Part shown: positions 12,424-28,249 of the stretch, piece after piece
Numbering within the stretch: the stretch's first letter is position 1
Layout of the letters: every line of letters starts with the position of its first letter
Assembly: GCF_029633865.1 (NCBI RefSeq)
Contig: NC_079212.1
Coordinates: 83,541,172-83,605,171 of the forward strand
From: Lampris incognitus
Lineage: Eukaryota > Chordata > Actinopteri > Lampriformes > Lampridae
Length of the DNA: 64,000 bases
Reading direction: 5' to 3'
Made by a program: the position numbers and the translations under genes
Notes under the pieces: generated by a model
The model's database searches: none
Told to the model about the DNA's origin: nothing
Seen by the model: the letters and a program-made list of their open reading frames with translations, nothing else

Positions 12424-15400
12424 TATGTACAAAACCAAGCTACAGAGAACAGCTATGTGTACAAAACCAAGCTAAAAAGGGCAACTATATGTACAAAACC
12501 AAGCTACACAGGGCAGCTATGTGTACAAAACCAAGCTAAACAGGGCAACTATATGTACAAAACCAAGCTACACAGGGCAGCTATATTTACAAAACCAAGC
12601 TACAGAGCGCAGCTATATGTACAAAACCAAGCTACATAGGGCAGCTACATGTACAAAACCAAGCTACACAGGGCACCTATACGTACAAAACCAAGCTACA
12701 CAGGAAAAATACATGTACAAAACCAAGCTACATAGGGCAGCTATATGTACAAAACCAAGCTACAAAAGGCATCTATATGTACAAAATTAAGCTAGAGAGG
12801 GCAGCTACGTGTATAAAACCAAGCTACACTGGGCAGCTATGTGTACAGAATCAACCTACAGAGGGCAGCTATATGTAAAAAGCTAAGCTACACAAGGCAG
12901 CTATATGTACAAAACCAAGCTACACAGGGCAGCTACATGTACAAAACCAAGCTACACAGGGCACCTATACGTACACAACCAAGCTAAACAGGGCAGGTAT
13001 ATGTACAAAACCAAGCTACACAGGGCAGCTACATATACAAAACCAAGCTACACAGGGCAGCTACATGCACAAAACCAAGCTACACAGGGCAGCTATATGT
13101 ACAACACCAAGCTACAGAGCACAGCTATAGGTAACAAAACCAAGCTACAAAGGGCAGTTATATGTACAAAACCAAGCTACACAGGGCAACTATATGTACA
13201 AAACCAAGCTACTGAGGGCAGCTATATGTACAAAACCAAGCTACACAGGGCAGCTATATGTACAAAACGAAGCTACACAGTGCAGCTGTATGTACAAAAC
13301 AAAGCTACAGAGGGCAGCTATATGTACAAAACCAAGCTAAACAGGGCAGCTGTATGTACAAAACCAAGCTACAGAGGGCAGCTATATGTATAAAACCAAG
13401 CTACACAGGGCAGCTATATGTACAAAACCAAGCTACACAGGAAAAATACATGTACAAAACCAAGCTACATAGGGCAGCTATATGTACAAAACCAAGCTAC
13501 AAAAGGCATCTATATGTACAAATTAAGCTAGAGAGGGCAGCTACGTGTATAAAACCAAGCTACACTGGGCAGCTATGTGTACAGAATCAACCTACAGAGG
13601 GCAGCTATATGTAAAAAGCTAAGCTACACAATGCAGCTATATGTACAAAACCAAGCTACACAGGGCAGCTACATGTACAAAACCAAGCTACACAGGGCAC
13701 CTATACGTACAAAACCAAGCTACAGAGCACAGCTATAGGTAACAAAAAAAAGCTACAAAGGGCACCTATATGTACAAAACCAAGCTACACAGGGCAGCTG
13801 TATGTACAAACCAAGCTACAGAGGGCAGCTCTATGTACAAAATACAAGCTACACCGGGCAGCTGTATGTAAAAAATCAAGCTACACAGGGCAGCTATATT
13901 TACAAAACCAAGCTACAGAGCGCAGCTATATGTACAAAAGCAAGCTACACAGGGCAGCTATATGTATAAAACCAAGCTACACAGGGCAGCTATATGTACA
14001 AAACCAAGCTACACAGGAAAAATACATGTACAAAACCAAGCTACATAGGGCAGCTATATGTACAAAACCAAGCTACAAAAGGCATCTATATGTACAAAAT
14101 TAAGCTAGAGAGGGAAGCTACGTGTATAAAACCAAGCTACACTGGGCAGCTATGTGTACAGAATCAACCTACAGAGGGCAGCTATATGTAAAAAGCTAAG
14201 CTACACAAGGCAGCTATATGTACAAAACCAAGCTACACAGGGCAGCTACATGTACAAAACCAAGCTACACAGGGCACCTATACGTACAAAACCAAGCTAC
14301 AGAGCACAGCTATAGGTAACAAAAACAAGCTACAAAGGGCAGTTATATGTACAAAACCAAGCTACACAGGGCAACTATATGTACAAAACCAAGCTACTGA
14401 GGGCAGCTACATGTACAAAACCAAGCTACACAGGGCAGCTGTATGTACAAAACCAAGCTAAAGAGGGCAGCTATATGTACAAAACCAAGCTACATAGGGC
14501 AGCTATATGTACAAAACCAAGCTACACAGGGCAGCTGTATGTACAAACCAAGCTACAGAGGGAAGCTATATGTACAAAATACAAGCTACACCGGGTAGCT
14601 GTATGTAAAAAACCAAGCTATAGAGGAAAGCTATATGTACAAAACCAAGCTACAGAGAACAGCTATGTGTACAAAACCAAGCTAAACAGGGCAACTATAT
14701 GTACAAAACCAAGCTACACAGGGCAGCTATGTGTACAAAACCAAGCTAAACAGGGCAACTATATGTACAAAACCAAGCTACACAGGGCAGCTATATTTAC
14801 AAAACCAAGCTACAGAGCGCAGCTATATGTACAAAACCAAGCTACACAGGGCAGCTACATGTACAAAACCAAGCTACACAGGGCACCTATACGTACAAAA
14901 CCAAGCTACACAGGAAAAATACATGTACAAAACCAAGCTACATAGGGCAGCTATATGTACAAAACCAAGCTACAAAAGGCATCTATATGTACAAAATTAA
15001 GCTAGAGAGGGCAGCTACGTGTATAAAACCAAGCTACACTGGGCAGCTATGTGTACAGAATCAACCTACAGAGGGCAGCTATATGTAAAAAGCTAAGCTA
15101 CACAAGGCAGCTATATGTACAAAACCAAGCTACACAGGGCAGCTACTTGTACAAAACCAAGCTACACAGGGCAGCTATACGTACACAACCAAGCTAAACA
15201 GGGCAGGTATATGTACAAAACCAAGCTACACAGGGCAGCTACATATACAAAACCAAGCTACACAGGGCAGCTACATGCACAAAACCAAGCTACACAGGGC
15301 AGCTATATGTACAACACCAAGCTACAGAGCACAGCTATAGGTAACAAAACCAAGCTACAAAGGGCAGTTATACGACAAAACCAAGCTACACAGGGCAACT

Positions 15401-16149
15401 ATATGTACAAAACCAAGCTACTGAGGGCAGCTATATGTACAAAACCAAGCTACACAGGGCAGCTATATGTACAAAACGAAGCTACACAGGGCACCTATAT
15501 GTACAAAACCAAGCTACACAGGGCAGCTGTATGTACAAACCAAGCTACAGAGGGCAGCTCTATGTACAAAATACAAGCTACACCGGGCAGCTGTATGTAA
15601 AAAACCAAGCTACAGAGGGCAGCTATATGTACAAAACCAAGCTACAGAGAGCAGCTATGTGTACAAAACCAAGCTAAACAGGGCAACTATATGTACAAAA
15701 CCAAGCTACACAGGGCAGCTATGTGTACAAAACCAAGCTAAACAGGGCAACTATATGTACAAAACCAAGCTACACAGGGCAGCTATATTTACAAAACCAA
15801 GCTACAGAGCGCAGCTATATGTACAAAAGCAAGCTACACAGGGCAGCATTATGTATAAAACCAAGTTACACAGGGCAGCTATATGTACAAAACCAAGCTA
15901 CACAGGAAAAATACATGTACAAAACCAAGCTACATAGGGCAGCTATATGTACAAAACCAAGCTACAAAAGGCATCTATATGTACAAAATTAAGCTAGAGA
16001 GGGAAGCTACGTGTATAAAACCAAGCTACACTGGGCAGCTATGTGTACAGAATCAACCTACAGAGGGCAGCTATATGTAAAAAGCTAAGCTACACAAGGC
16101 AGCTATATGTACAAAACCAAGCTACACAGGGCAGCTACATGTACAAAAC

Positions 16150-19100
16150 CAAGCTACACAGGGCACCTATACGTACAAAACCAAGCTACAGAGCACAGCT
16201 ATAGGTAACAAAAACAAGCTACAAAGGGCAGTTATATGTACAAAACCAAGCTACACAGGGCAACTATATGTACAAAACCAAGCTACTGAGGGCAGCTACA
16301 TGTACAAAACCAAGCTACACAGGGCAGCTGTATGTACAAAACCAAGCTAAAGAGGGCAGCTATATGTACAAAACCAAGCTACATAGGGCAGCTATATGTA
16401 CAAAACCAAGCTACACAGGGCAGCTGTATGTAAAAACCAAGCTACAGAGGGAAGCTATATGTACAAAATACAAGCTACACCGGGTAGCTGTATGTAAAAA
16501 ACCAAGCTATAGAGGGCAGCTATATGTACAAAACCAAGCTACAGAGAACAGCTATGTGTACAAAACCAAGCTAAACAGGGCAACTATATGTACAAAACCA
16601 AGCTACACAGGGCAGCTATGTGTACAAAACCAAGCTAAACAGGGCAACTATATGTACAAAATCAAGCTACACAGAGCAGCTATATTTACAAAACCAAGCT
16701 ACAGAGCGCAGCTATATGTACAAAACCAAGCTACACAGGGCAGCTACATGTACAAAACCAAGCTACACAGGGCAACTATACGTACAAAACCAAGCTACAC
16801 AGGAAAAATACATGTACAAAACCAAGCTACATAGGGCAGCTATATGTACAAAACCAAGCTACAAAAGGCATCTATATCTACAAAATTAAGCTAGAGAGGG
16901 CAGCTACGTGTATAAAACCAAGCTACACTGGGCAGCTATGTGTACAGAATCAACCTACAGAGGGCAGCTATATGTAAAATGCTAAGCTACACAAGGCAGC
17001 TATATGTACAAAACCAAGCTACACAGGGCAGCTACATGTACAAATCCAAGCTACACAGGGCACCTATACGTACACAACCAAGCTAAACAGGGCAGGTATA
17101 TGTACAAAACCAAGCTACACAGGGCAGCTATATATACAAAACCAAGCTACACAGGGCAGCTACATGCACAAAACCAAGCTACACAGGGCAGCTATATGTA
17201 CAACACCAAGCTACAGAGCACAGCTATAGGTAACAAAACCAAGCTACAAAGGGCAGTTATATGTACAAAACCAAGCTACACAGGGCAACTATATGTACAA
17301 AACCAAGCTACTGAGGGCAGCTATATGTACAAAACCAAGCTACACAGGGCAGCTAGTATATGTACAAAACGAAGCTACACAGGGCAGCTGTATGTACAAA
17401 ACCAAGCTACAGAGGGCAGCTATATGTACAAAACCAAGCTAAACAGGGCAGCTGTATGTACAAAACCAAGCTACAGAGGGCAGCTATATGTATAAAACCA
17501 AGCTACACAGGGCAGCTATATGTACAAAACCAAGCTACACAGGAAAAATACATGTACAAAACCAAGCTACATAGGGCAGCTATATGTACAAAACCAAGCT
17601 ACAAAAGGCATCTATATGTACAAAATTAAGCTAGAGAGGGCAGCTACGTGTATAAAACCAAGCTACACTGGGCAGCTATGTGTACAGAATCAACCTACAG
17701 AGGGCAGCTATATGTAAAAAGCTAAGCTACACAAGGCAGCTATATGTACAAAACCAAGCTACACAGGGCAGCTACATGTACAAAACCAAGCTACACAGGG
17801 CACCTATACGTACAAAACCAAGCTACAGAGCACAGCTATAGGTAACAAAAAAAAGCTACAAAGGGCAGCTCTATGTACAAAATACAAGCTACACCGGGCA
17901 GCTGTATGTAAAAAACCAAGCTACAGAGGGCAGCTATATGTACAAAACCAAGCTACAGAGGGCAGCTATGTGTACAAAACCAAGCTAAACAGGGCAACTA
18001 TATGTACAAAACCAAGCTACACAGGGCAGCTATGTGTACAAAACCAAGCTAAACAGGGCAACTATGTGTACAAAACCAAGCTAAACAGGGCACCTATATG
18101 TACAAAACCAAGCTACACAGGGCAGCTGTATGTACAAACCAAGCTACAGAGGGCAGCTCTATGTACAAAACCAAGCTACACAGGGCACCTATACGTACAA
18201 AACCAAGCTACAGAGCACAGCTATAGGTAACAAAAACAAGCTACAAAGGGCAGTTATATGTACAAAACCAAGCTACACAGGGCAACTATATGTACAAAAC
18301 CAAGCTACTGAGGGCAGCTACATGTACAAAACCAAGCTACACAGGGCAGCTGTATGTACAAAACCAAGCTAAAGAGGGCAGCTATATGTACAAAACCAAG
18401 CTACATAGGGCAGCTATATGTACAAAACCAAGCTACACAGGGCAGCTGTATGTAAAAACCAAGCTACAGAGGGAAGCTATATGTACAAAATACAAGCTAC
18501 ACCGGGTAGCTGTATGTAAAAAACCAAGCTATAGAGGGCAGCTATATGTACAAAACCAAGCTACAGAGAACAGCTATGTGTACAAAACCAAGCTAAACAG
18601 GGCAACTATATGTACAAAACCAAGCTACACAGGGCAGCTATGTGTACAAAACCAAGCTAAACAGGGCAACTATATGTACAAAATCAAGCTACACAGAGCA
18701 GCTATATTTACAAAACCAAGCTACAGAGCGCAGCTATATGTACAAAACCAAGCTACACAGGGCAGCTACATGTACAAAACCAAGCTACACAGGGCAACTA
18801 TACGTACAAAACCAAGCTACACAGGAAAAATACATGTACAAAACCAAGCTACATAGGGCAGCTATATGTACAAAACCAAGCTACAAAAGGCATCTATATC
18901 TACAAAATTAAGCTAGAGAGGGCAGCTACGTGTATAAAACCAAGCTACACTGGGCAGCTATGTGTACAGAATCAACCTACAGAGGGCAGCTATATGTAAA
19001 ATGCTAAGCTACACAAGGCAGCTATATGTACAAAACCAAGCTACACAGGGCAGCTACATGTACAAATCCAAGCTACACAGGGCACCTATACGTACACAAC

Positions 19101-20190
19101 CAAGCTAAACAGGGCAGGTATATGTACAAAACCAAGCTACACAGGGCAGCTATATATACAAAACCAAGCTACACAGGGCAGCTACATGCACAAAACCAAG
19201 CTACACAGGGCAGCTATATGTACAACACCAAGCTACAGAGCACAGCTATAGGTAACAAAACCAAGCTACAAAGGGCAGTTATATGTACAAAACCAAGCTA
19301 CACAGGGCAACTATATGTACAAAACCAAGCTACTGAGGGCAGCTATATGTACAAAACCAAGCTACACAGGGCAGCTAGTATATGTACAAAACGAAGCTAC
19401 ACAGGGCAGCTGTATGTACAAAACCAAGCTACAGAGGGCAGCTATATGTACAAAACCAAGCTAAACAGGGCAGCTGTATGTACAAAACCAAGCTACAGAG
19501 GGCAGCTATATGTATAAAACCAAGCTACACAGGGCAGCTTTATGTACAAAACCAAGCTACACAGGAAAAATACATGTACAAAACCAAGCTACATAGGGCA
19601 GCTATATGTACAAAACCAAGCTACAAAAGGCATCTATATGTACAAAATTAAGCTAGAGAGGGCAGCTACGTGTATAAAACCAAGCTACACTGGGCAGCTA
19701 TGTGTACAGAATCAACCTACAGAGGGCAGCTATATGTAAAAAGCTAAGCTACACAAGGCAGCTATATGTACAAAACCAAGCTACACAGGGCAGCTACATG
19801 TACAAAACCAAGCTACACAGGGCACCTATACGTACAAAACCAAGCTACAGAGCACAGCTATAGGTAACAAAAAAAAGCTACAAAGGGCAGCTCTATGTAC
19901 AAAATACAAGCTACACCGGGCAGCTGTATGTAAAAAACCAAGCTACAGAGGGCAGCTATATGTACAAAACCAAGCTACAGAGGGCAGCTATGTGTACAAA
20001 ACCAAGCTAAACAGGGCAACTATATGTACAAAACCAAGCTACACAGGGCAGCTATGTGTACAAAACCAAGCTAAACAGGGCAACTATGTGTACAAAACCA
20101 AGCTAAACAGGGCACCTATATGTACAAAACCAAGCTACACAGGGCAGCTGTATGTACAAACCAAGCTACAGAGGGCAGCTCTATGTACAA
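16150..20190 (+). repeat. 2,022-bp tandem duplication, two copies
   Basis: The segment about 16150-18171 recurs at about 18172-20190 with a constant 2022-bp offset. Landmarks pair at 16268/18290, 17004/19026, 17360/19382 and 17970/19992. Both copies carry the private 3-base insertion CAGCTAGTATATG (about 17353 and 19375) and the unusual TATCTACAAAATTAAG variant. The boundaries are approximate because the flanks are also satellite. Confidence 0.88.
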
Positions 20191-23100
20191 AATACAAGCT
20201 ACACCGGGCAGCTGTATGTAAAAAATCAAGCTACACAGGGCAGCTATATTTACAAAACCAAGCTACAGAGCGCAGCTATATGTACAAAAGCAAGCTACAC
20301 AGGGCAGCTATATGTATAAAACCAAGCTACACAGGGCAGCTATATGTACAAAACCAAGCTACACAGGAAAAATACATGTACAAAACCAAGCTACATAGGG
20401 CAGCTATATGTACAAAACCAAGCTACAAAAGGCATCTATATGTACAAAATTAAGCTAGAGAGGGAAGCTACGTGTATAAAACCAAGCTACACTGGGCAGC
20501 TATGTGTACAGAATCAACCTACAGAGGGCAGCTATATGTAAAAAGCTAAGCTACACAAGGCAGCTATATGTACAAAACCAAGCTACACAGGGCAGCTACA
20601 TGTACAAAACCAAGCTACACAGGGCACCTATACGTACAAAACCAAGCTACAGAGCACAGCTATAGGTAACAAAAACAAGCTACAAAGGGCAGTTATATGT
20701 ACAAAACCAAGCTACACAGGGCAACTATATGTACAAAACCAAGCTACTGAGGGCAGCTACATGTACAAAACCAAGCTACACAGGGCAGCTGTATGTACAA
20801 AACCAAGCTAAAGAGGGCAGCTATATGTACAAAACCAAGCTACATAGGGCAGCTATATGTACAAAACCAAGCTACACAGGGCAGCTGTATGTACAAACCA
20901 AGCTACAGAGGGAAGCTATATGTACAAAATACAAGCTACACCGGGTAGCTGTATGTAAAAAACCAAGCTATAGAGGAAAGCTATATGTACAAAACCAAGC
21001 TACAGAGAACAGCTATGTGTACAAAACCAAGCTAAACAGGGCAACTATATGTACAAAACCAAGCTACACAGGGCAGCTATGTGTACAAAACCAAGCTAAA
21101 CAGGGCAACTATATGTACAAAACCAAGCTATACAGGGCAGCTATATTTACAAAACCAAGCTACAGAGCGCAGCTATATGTACAAAACCAAGCTACACAGG
21201 GCAGCTACATGTACAAAACCAAGCTACACAGGGCACCTATACGTACAAAACCAAGCTACACAGGAAAAATACATGTACAAAACCAAGCTACATAGGGCAG
21301 CTATATGTACAAAACCAAGCTACAAAAGGCATCTATATGTACAAAATTAAGCTAGAGAGGGCAGCTACGTGTATAAAACCAAGCTACACTGGGCAGCTAT
21401 GTGTACAGAATCAACCTACAGAGGGCAGCTATATGTAAAAAGCTAAGCTACACAAGGCAGCTATATGTACAAAACCAAGCTACACAGGGCAGCTACTTGT
21501 ACAAAACCAAGCTACACAGGGCAGCTATACGTACACAACCAAGCTAAACAGGGCAGGTATATGTACAAAACCAAGCTACACAGGGCAGCTACATATACAA
21601 AACCAAGCTACACAGGGCAGCTACATGCACAAAACCAAGCTACACAGGGCAGCTATATGTACAACACCAAGCTACAGAGCACAGCTATAGGTAACAAAAC
21701 CAAGCTACAAAGGGCAGTTATATGTACAAAACCAAGCTACACAGGGCAACTATATGTACAAAACCAAGCTACTGAGGGCAGCTATATGTACAAAACCAAG
21801 CTACACAGGGCAGCTATATGTACAAAACGAAGCTACACAGGGCACCTATATGTACAAAACCAAGCTACACAGGGCAGCTGTATGTACAAACCAAGCTACA
21901 GAGGGCAGCTCTATGTACAAAATACAAGCTACACCGGGCAGCTGTATGTAAAAAACCAAGCTACAGAGGGCAGCTATATGTACAAAACCAAGCTACAGAG
22001 AGCAGCTATGTGTACAAAACCAAGCTAAACAGGGCAACTATATGTACAAAACCAAGCTACACAGGGCAGCTATGTGTACAAAACCAAGCTAAACAGGGCA
22101 ACTATATGTACAAAACCAAGCTACACAGGGCAGCTATATTTACAAAACCAAGCTACAGAGCGCAGCTATATGTACAAAAGCAAGCTACACAGGGCAGCAT
22201 TATGTATAAAACCAAGTTACACAGGGCAGCTATATGTACAAAACCAAGCTACACAGGAAAAATACATGTACAAAACCAAGCTACATAGGGCAGCTATATG
22301 TACAAAACCAAGCTACAAAAGGCATCTATATGTACAAAATTAAGCTAGAGAGGGAAGCTACGTGTATAAAACCAAGCTACACTGGGCAGCTATGTGTACA
22401 GAATCAACCTACAGAGGGCAGCTATATGTAAAAAGCTAAGCTACACAAGGCAGCTATATGTACAAAACCAAGCTACACAGGGCAGCTACATGTACAAAAC
22501 CAAGCTACACAGGGCACCTATACGTACAAAACCAAGCTACAGAGCACAGCTATAGGTAAAAAAAACAAGCTACAAAGGGCAGTTATATGTACAAAACCAA
22601 GCTACACAGGGCAAATATATGTACAAAACCAAGCTACTGAGGGCAGCTACATGTACAAAACCAAGCTACACAGGGCAGCTGTATGTACAAAACTAAGCTA
22701 AAGAGGGCAGCTATATGTACAAAACCAAGCTACATAGGGCAGCTATATGTACAAAACCAAGCTACACAGGGCAGCTGTATGTAAAAACCAAGCTACAGAG
22801 GGAAGCTATATGTACAAAATACAAGCTACACCGGGTAGCTGTATGTAAAAAACCAAGCTATAGAGGGCAGCTATATGTACAAAACCAAGCTACAGAGAAC
22901 AGCTATGTGTACAAAACCAAGCTAAACAGGGCAACTATATGTACAAAACCAAGCTACACAGGGCAGCTATGTGTACAAAACCAAGCTAAACAGGGCAACT
23001 ATATGTACAAAACCAAGCTACACAGAGCAGCTATATTTACAAAACCAAGCTACAGAGCGCAGCTATATGTACAAAACCAAGCTACACAGGGCAGCTACAT

Positions 23101-26100
23101 GTACAAAACCAAGCTACACAGGGCAACTATACGTACAAAACCAAGCTACACAGGAAAAATACATGTACAAAACCAAGCTACATAGGGCAGCTATATGTAC
23201 AAAACCAAGCTACAAAAGGCATCTATATCTACAAAATTAAGCTAGAGAGGGCAGCTACGTGTATAAAACCAAGCTACACTGGGCAGCTATGTGTACAGAA
23301 TCAACCTACAGAGGGCAGCTATATGTAAAAAGCTAAGCTACACAAGGCAGCTATATGTACAAAACCAAGCTACACAGGGCAGCTACATGTACAAAACCAA
23401 GCTACACAGGGCACCTATACGTACAAAACCAAGCTACAGAGCACAGCTATAGGTAACAAAAAAAAGCTACAAAGGGCACCTATATGTACAAAACCAAGCT
23501 ACACAGGGCAGCTCTATGTACAAAATACAAGCTACACCGGGCAGCTGTATGTAAAAAACCAAGCTACAGAGGGCAGCTATATGTACAAAACCAAGCTACA
23601 GAGAGCAGCTATGTGTACAAAACCAAGCTAAACAGGGCAACTATATGTACAAAACCAAGCTACACAGGGCAGCTATGTGTACAAAACCAAGCTAAACAGG
23701 GCAACTATGTGTACAAAACCAAGCTAAACAGGGCACCTATATGTACAAAACCAAGCTACACAGGGCAGCTGTATGTACAAACCAAGCTACAGAGGGCAGC
23801 TCTATGTACAAAATACAAGCTACACCGGGCAGCTGTATGTAAAAAATCAAGCTACACAGGGCAGCTATATTTACAAAACCAAGCTACAGAGCGCAGCTAT
23901 ATGTACAAAAGCAAGCTACACAGGGCAGCTATATGTATAAAACCAAGCTACACAGGGCAGCTATATGTACAAAACCAAGCTACACAGGAAAAATACATGT
24001 ACAAAACCAAGCTACATAGGGCAGCTATATGTACAAAACCAAGCTACAAAAGGCATCTATATGTACAAAATTAAGCTAGAGAGGGAAGCTACGTGTATAA
24101 AACCAAGCTACACTGGGCAGCTATGTGTACAGAATCAACCTACAGAGGGCAGCTATATGTAAAAAGCTAAGCTACACAAGGCAGCTATATGTACAAAACC
24201 AAGCTACACAGGGCAGCTACATGTACAAAACCAAGCTACACAGGGCACCTATACGTACAAAACCAAGCTACAGAGCACAGCTATAGGTAACAAAAACAAG
24301 CTACAAAGGGCAGTTATATGTACAAAACCAAGCTACACAGGGCAACTATATGTACAAAACCAAGCTACTGAGGGCAGCTACATGTACAAAACCAAGCTAC
24401 ACAGGGCAGCTGTATGTACAAAACCAAGCTAAAGAGGGCAGCTATATGTACAAAACCAAGCTACATAGGGCAGCTATATGTACAAAACCAAGCTACACAG
24501 GGCAGCTGTATGTACAAACCAAGCTACAGAGGGAAGCTATATGTACAAAATACAAGCTACACCGGGTAGCTGTATGTAAAAAACCAAGCTATAGAGGAAA
24601 GCTATATGTACAAAACCAAGCTACAGAGAACAGCTATGTGTACAAAACCAAGCTAAACAGGGCAACTATATGTACAAAACCAAGCTACACAGGGCAGCTA
24701 TGTGTACAAAACCAAGCTAAACAGGGCAACTATATGTACAAAACCAAGCTATACAGGGCAGCTATATTTACAAAACCAAGCTACAGAGCGCAGCTATATG
24801 TACAAAACCAAGCTACACAGGGCAGCTACATGTACAAAACCAAGCTACACAGGGCACCTATACGTACAAAACCAAGCTACACAGGAAAAATACATGTACA
24901 AAACCAAGCTACATAGGGCAGCTATATGTACAAAACCAAGCTACAAAAGGCATCTATATGTACAAAATTAAGCTAGAGAGGGCAGCTACGTGTATAAAAC
25001 CAAGCTACACTGGGCAGCTATGTGTACAGAATCAACCTACAGAGGGCAGCTATATGTAAAAAGCTAAGCTACACAAGGCAGCTATATGTACAAAACCAAG
25101 CTACACAGGGCAGCTACTTGTACAAAACCAAGCTACACAGGGCAGCTATACGTACACAACCAAGCTAAACAGGGCAGGTATATGTACAAAACCAAGCTAC
25201 ACAGGGCAGCTACATATACAAAACCAAGCTACACAGGGCAGCTACATGCACAAAACCAAGCTACACAGGGCAGCTATATGTACAACACCAAGCTACAGAG
25301 CACAGCTATAGGTAACAAAACCAAGCTACAAAGGGCAGTTATATGTACAAAACCAAGCTACACAGGGCAACTATATGTACAAAACCAAGCTACTGAGGGC
25401 AGCTATATGTACAAAACCAAGCTACACAGGGCAGCTATATGTACAAAACGAAGCTACACAGGGCACCTATATGTACAAAACCAAGCTACACAGGGCAGCT
25501 GTATGTACAAACCAAGCTACAGAGGGCAGCTCTATGTACAAAATACAAGCTACACCGGGCAGCTGTATGTAAAAAACCAAGCTACAGAGGGCAGCTATAT
25601 GTACAAAACCAAGCTACAGAGAGCAGCTATGTGTACAAAACCAAGCTAAACAGGGCAACTATATGTACAAAACCAAGCTACACAGGGCAGCTATGTGTAC
25701 AAAACCAAGCTAAACAGGGCAACTATATGTACAAAACCAAGCTACACAGGGCAGCTATATTTACAAAACCAAGCTACAGAGCGCAGCTATATGTACAAAA
25801 GCAAGCTACACAGGGCAGCATTATGTATAAAACCAAGTTACACAGGGCAGCTATATGTACAAAACCAAGCTACACAGGAAAAATACATGTACAAAACCAA
25901 GCTACATAGGGCAGCTATATGTACAAAACCAAGCTACAAAAGGCATCTATATGTACAAAATTAAGCTAGAGAGGGAAGCTACGTGTATAAAACCAAGCTA
26001 CACTGGGCAGCTATGTGTACAGAATCAACCTACAGAGGGCAGCTATATGTAAAAAGCTAAGCTACACAAGGCAGCTATATGTACAAAACCAAGCTACACA

Positions 26101-26960
26101 GGGCAGCTACATGTACAAAACCAAGCTACACAGGGCACCTATACGTACAAAACCAAGCTACAGAGCACAGCTATAGGTAACAAAAACAAGCTACAAAGGG
26201 CAGTTATATGTACAAAACCAAGCTACACAGGGCAACTATATGTACAAAACCAAGCTACTGAGGGCAGCTACATGTACAAAACCAAGCTACACAGGGCAGC
26301 TGTATGTACAAAACTAAGCTAAAGAGGGCAGCTATATGTACAAAACCAAGCTACATAGGGCAGCTATATGTACAAAACCAAGCTACACAGGGCAGCTGTA
26401 TGTAAAAACCAAGCTACAGAGGGAAGCTATATGTACAAAATACAAGCTACACCGGGTAGCTGTATGTAAAAAACCAAGCTATAGAGGGCAGCTATATGTA
26501 CAAAACCAAGCTACAGAGAACAGCTATGTGTACAAAACCAAGCTAAACAGGGCAACTATATGTACAAAACCAAGCTACACAGGGCAGCTATGTGTACAAA
26601 ACCAAGCTAAACAGGGCAACTATATGTACAAAACCAAGCTACACAGAGCAGCTATATTTACAAAACCAAGCTACAGAGCGCAGCTATATGTACAAAACCA
26701 AGCTACACAGGGCAGCTACATGTACAAAACCAAGCTACACAGGGCAACTATACGTACAAAACCAAGCTACACAGGAAAAATACATGTACAAAACCAAGCT
26801 ACATAGGGCAGCTATATGTACAAAACCAAGCTACAAAAGGCATCTATATCTACAAAATTAAGCTAGAGAGGGCAGCTACGTGTATAAAACCAAGCTACAC
26901 TGGGCAGCTATGTGTACAGAATCAACCTACAGAGGGCAGCTATATGTAAAATGCTAAGCT
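19890..26960 (+). repeat. 3,621-bp tandem duplication, two copies
   Basis: The segment about 19890-23510 recurs at about 23511-26960 with an offset of 3621 bp. Landmarks pair at 20344/23965, 20729/24350, 21465/25086, 22234/25855 and 22971/26592. The first part (about 20.1-22.5 kb) is also a further copy of about 13.8-16.1 kb at an offset of 6350-6351 bp, so duplications of different ages are layered. Boundaries are approximate. Confidence 0.87.
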
Positions 26961-28249
26961 ACACAAGGCAGCTATATGTACAAAACCAAGCTACACAGGG
27001 CAGCTACATGTACAAATCCAAGCTACACAGGGCACCTATACGTACACAACCAAGCTAAACAGGGCAGGTATATGTACAAAACCAAGCTACACAGGGCAGC
27101 TATATATACAAAACCAAGCTACACAGGGCAGCTACATGCACAAAACCAAGCTACACAGGGCAGCTATATGTACAACACCAAGCTACAGAGCACAGTTATA
27201 GGTAACAAAACCAAGCTACAAAGGGCAGTTATATGTACAAAACCAAGCTACACAGGGCAACTATATGTACAAAACCAAGCTACTGAGGGCAGCTATATGT
27301 ACAAAACCAAGCTACACAGGGCAGCTAGTATATGTACAAAACGAAGCTACACAGGGCAGCTGTATGTACAAAACCAAGCTACAGAGGGCAGCTATATGTA
27401 CAAAACCAAGCTAAACAGGGCAGCTGTATGTACAAAACCAAGCTACAGAGGGCAGCTATATGTATAAAACCAAGCTACACAGGGCAGCTATATGTACAAA
27501 ACCAAGCTACACAGGAAAAATACATGTACAAAACCAAGCTACATAGGGCAGCTATATGTACAAAACCAAGCTACAAAAGGCATCTATATGTACAAAATTA
27601 AGCTAGAGAGGGCAGCTACGTGTATAAAACCAAGCTACACTGGGCAGCTATGTGTACAGAATCAACCTACAGAGGGCAGCTATATGTAAAAAGCTAAGCT
27701 ACACAAGGCAGCTATATGTACAAAACCAAGCTACACAGGGCAGCTACATGTACAAAACCAAGCTACACAGGGCACCTATACGTACAAAACCAAGCTATAG
27801 AGCACAGCTATAGGTAACAAAAAAAAGCTACAAAGGGCACCTATATGTACAAAACCAAGCTACACAGGGCAGCTCTATGTACAAAATACAAGCTACACCG
27901 GGCAGCTGTATGTAAAAAACCAAGCTACAGAGGGCAGCTATATGTACAAAACCAAGCTACAGAGAGCAGCTATGTGTACAAAACCAAGCTAAACAGGGCA
28001 ACTATATGTACAAAACCAAGCTACACAGGGCAGCTATGTGTACAAAACCAAGCTAAACAGGGCAACTATGTGTACAAAACCAAGCTAAACAGGGCACCTA
28101 TATGTACAAAACCAAGCTACACAGGGCAGCTGTATGTACAAACCAAGCTACAGAGGGCAGCTCTATGTACAAAATACAAGCTACACCGGGCAGCTGTATG
28201 TAAAAAATCAAGCTACACAGGGCAGCTATATTTACAAAACCAAGCTACA

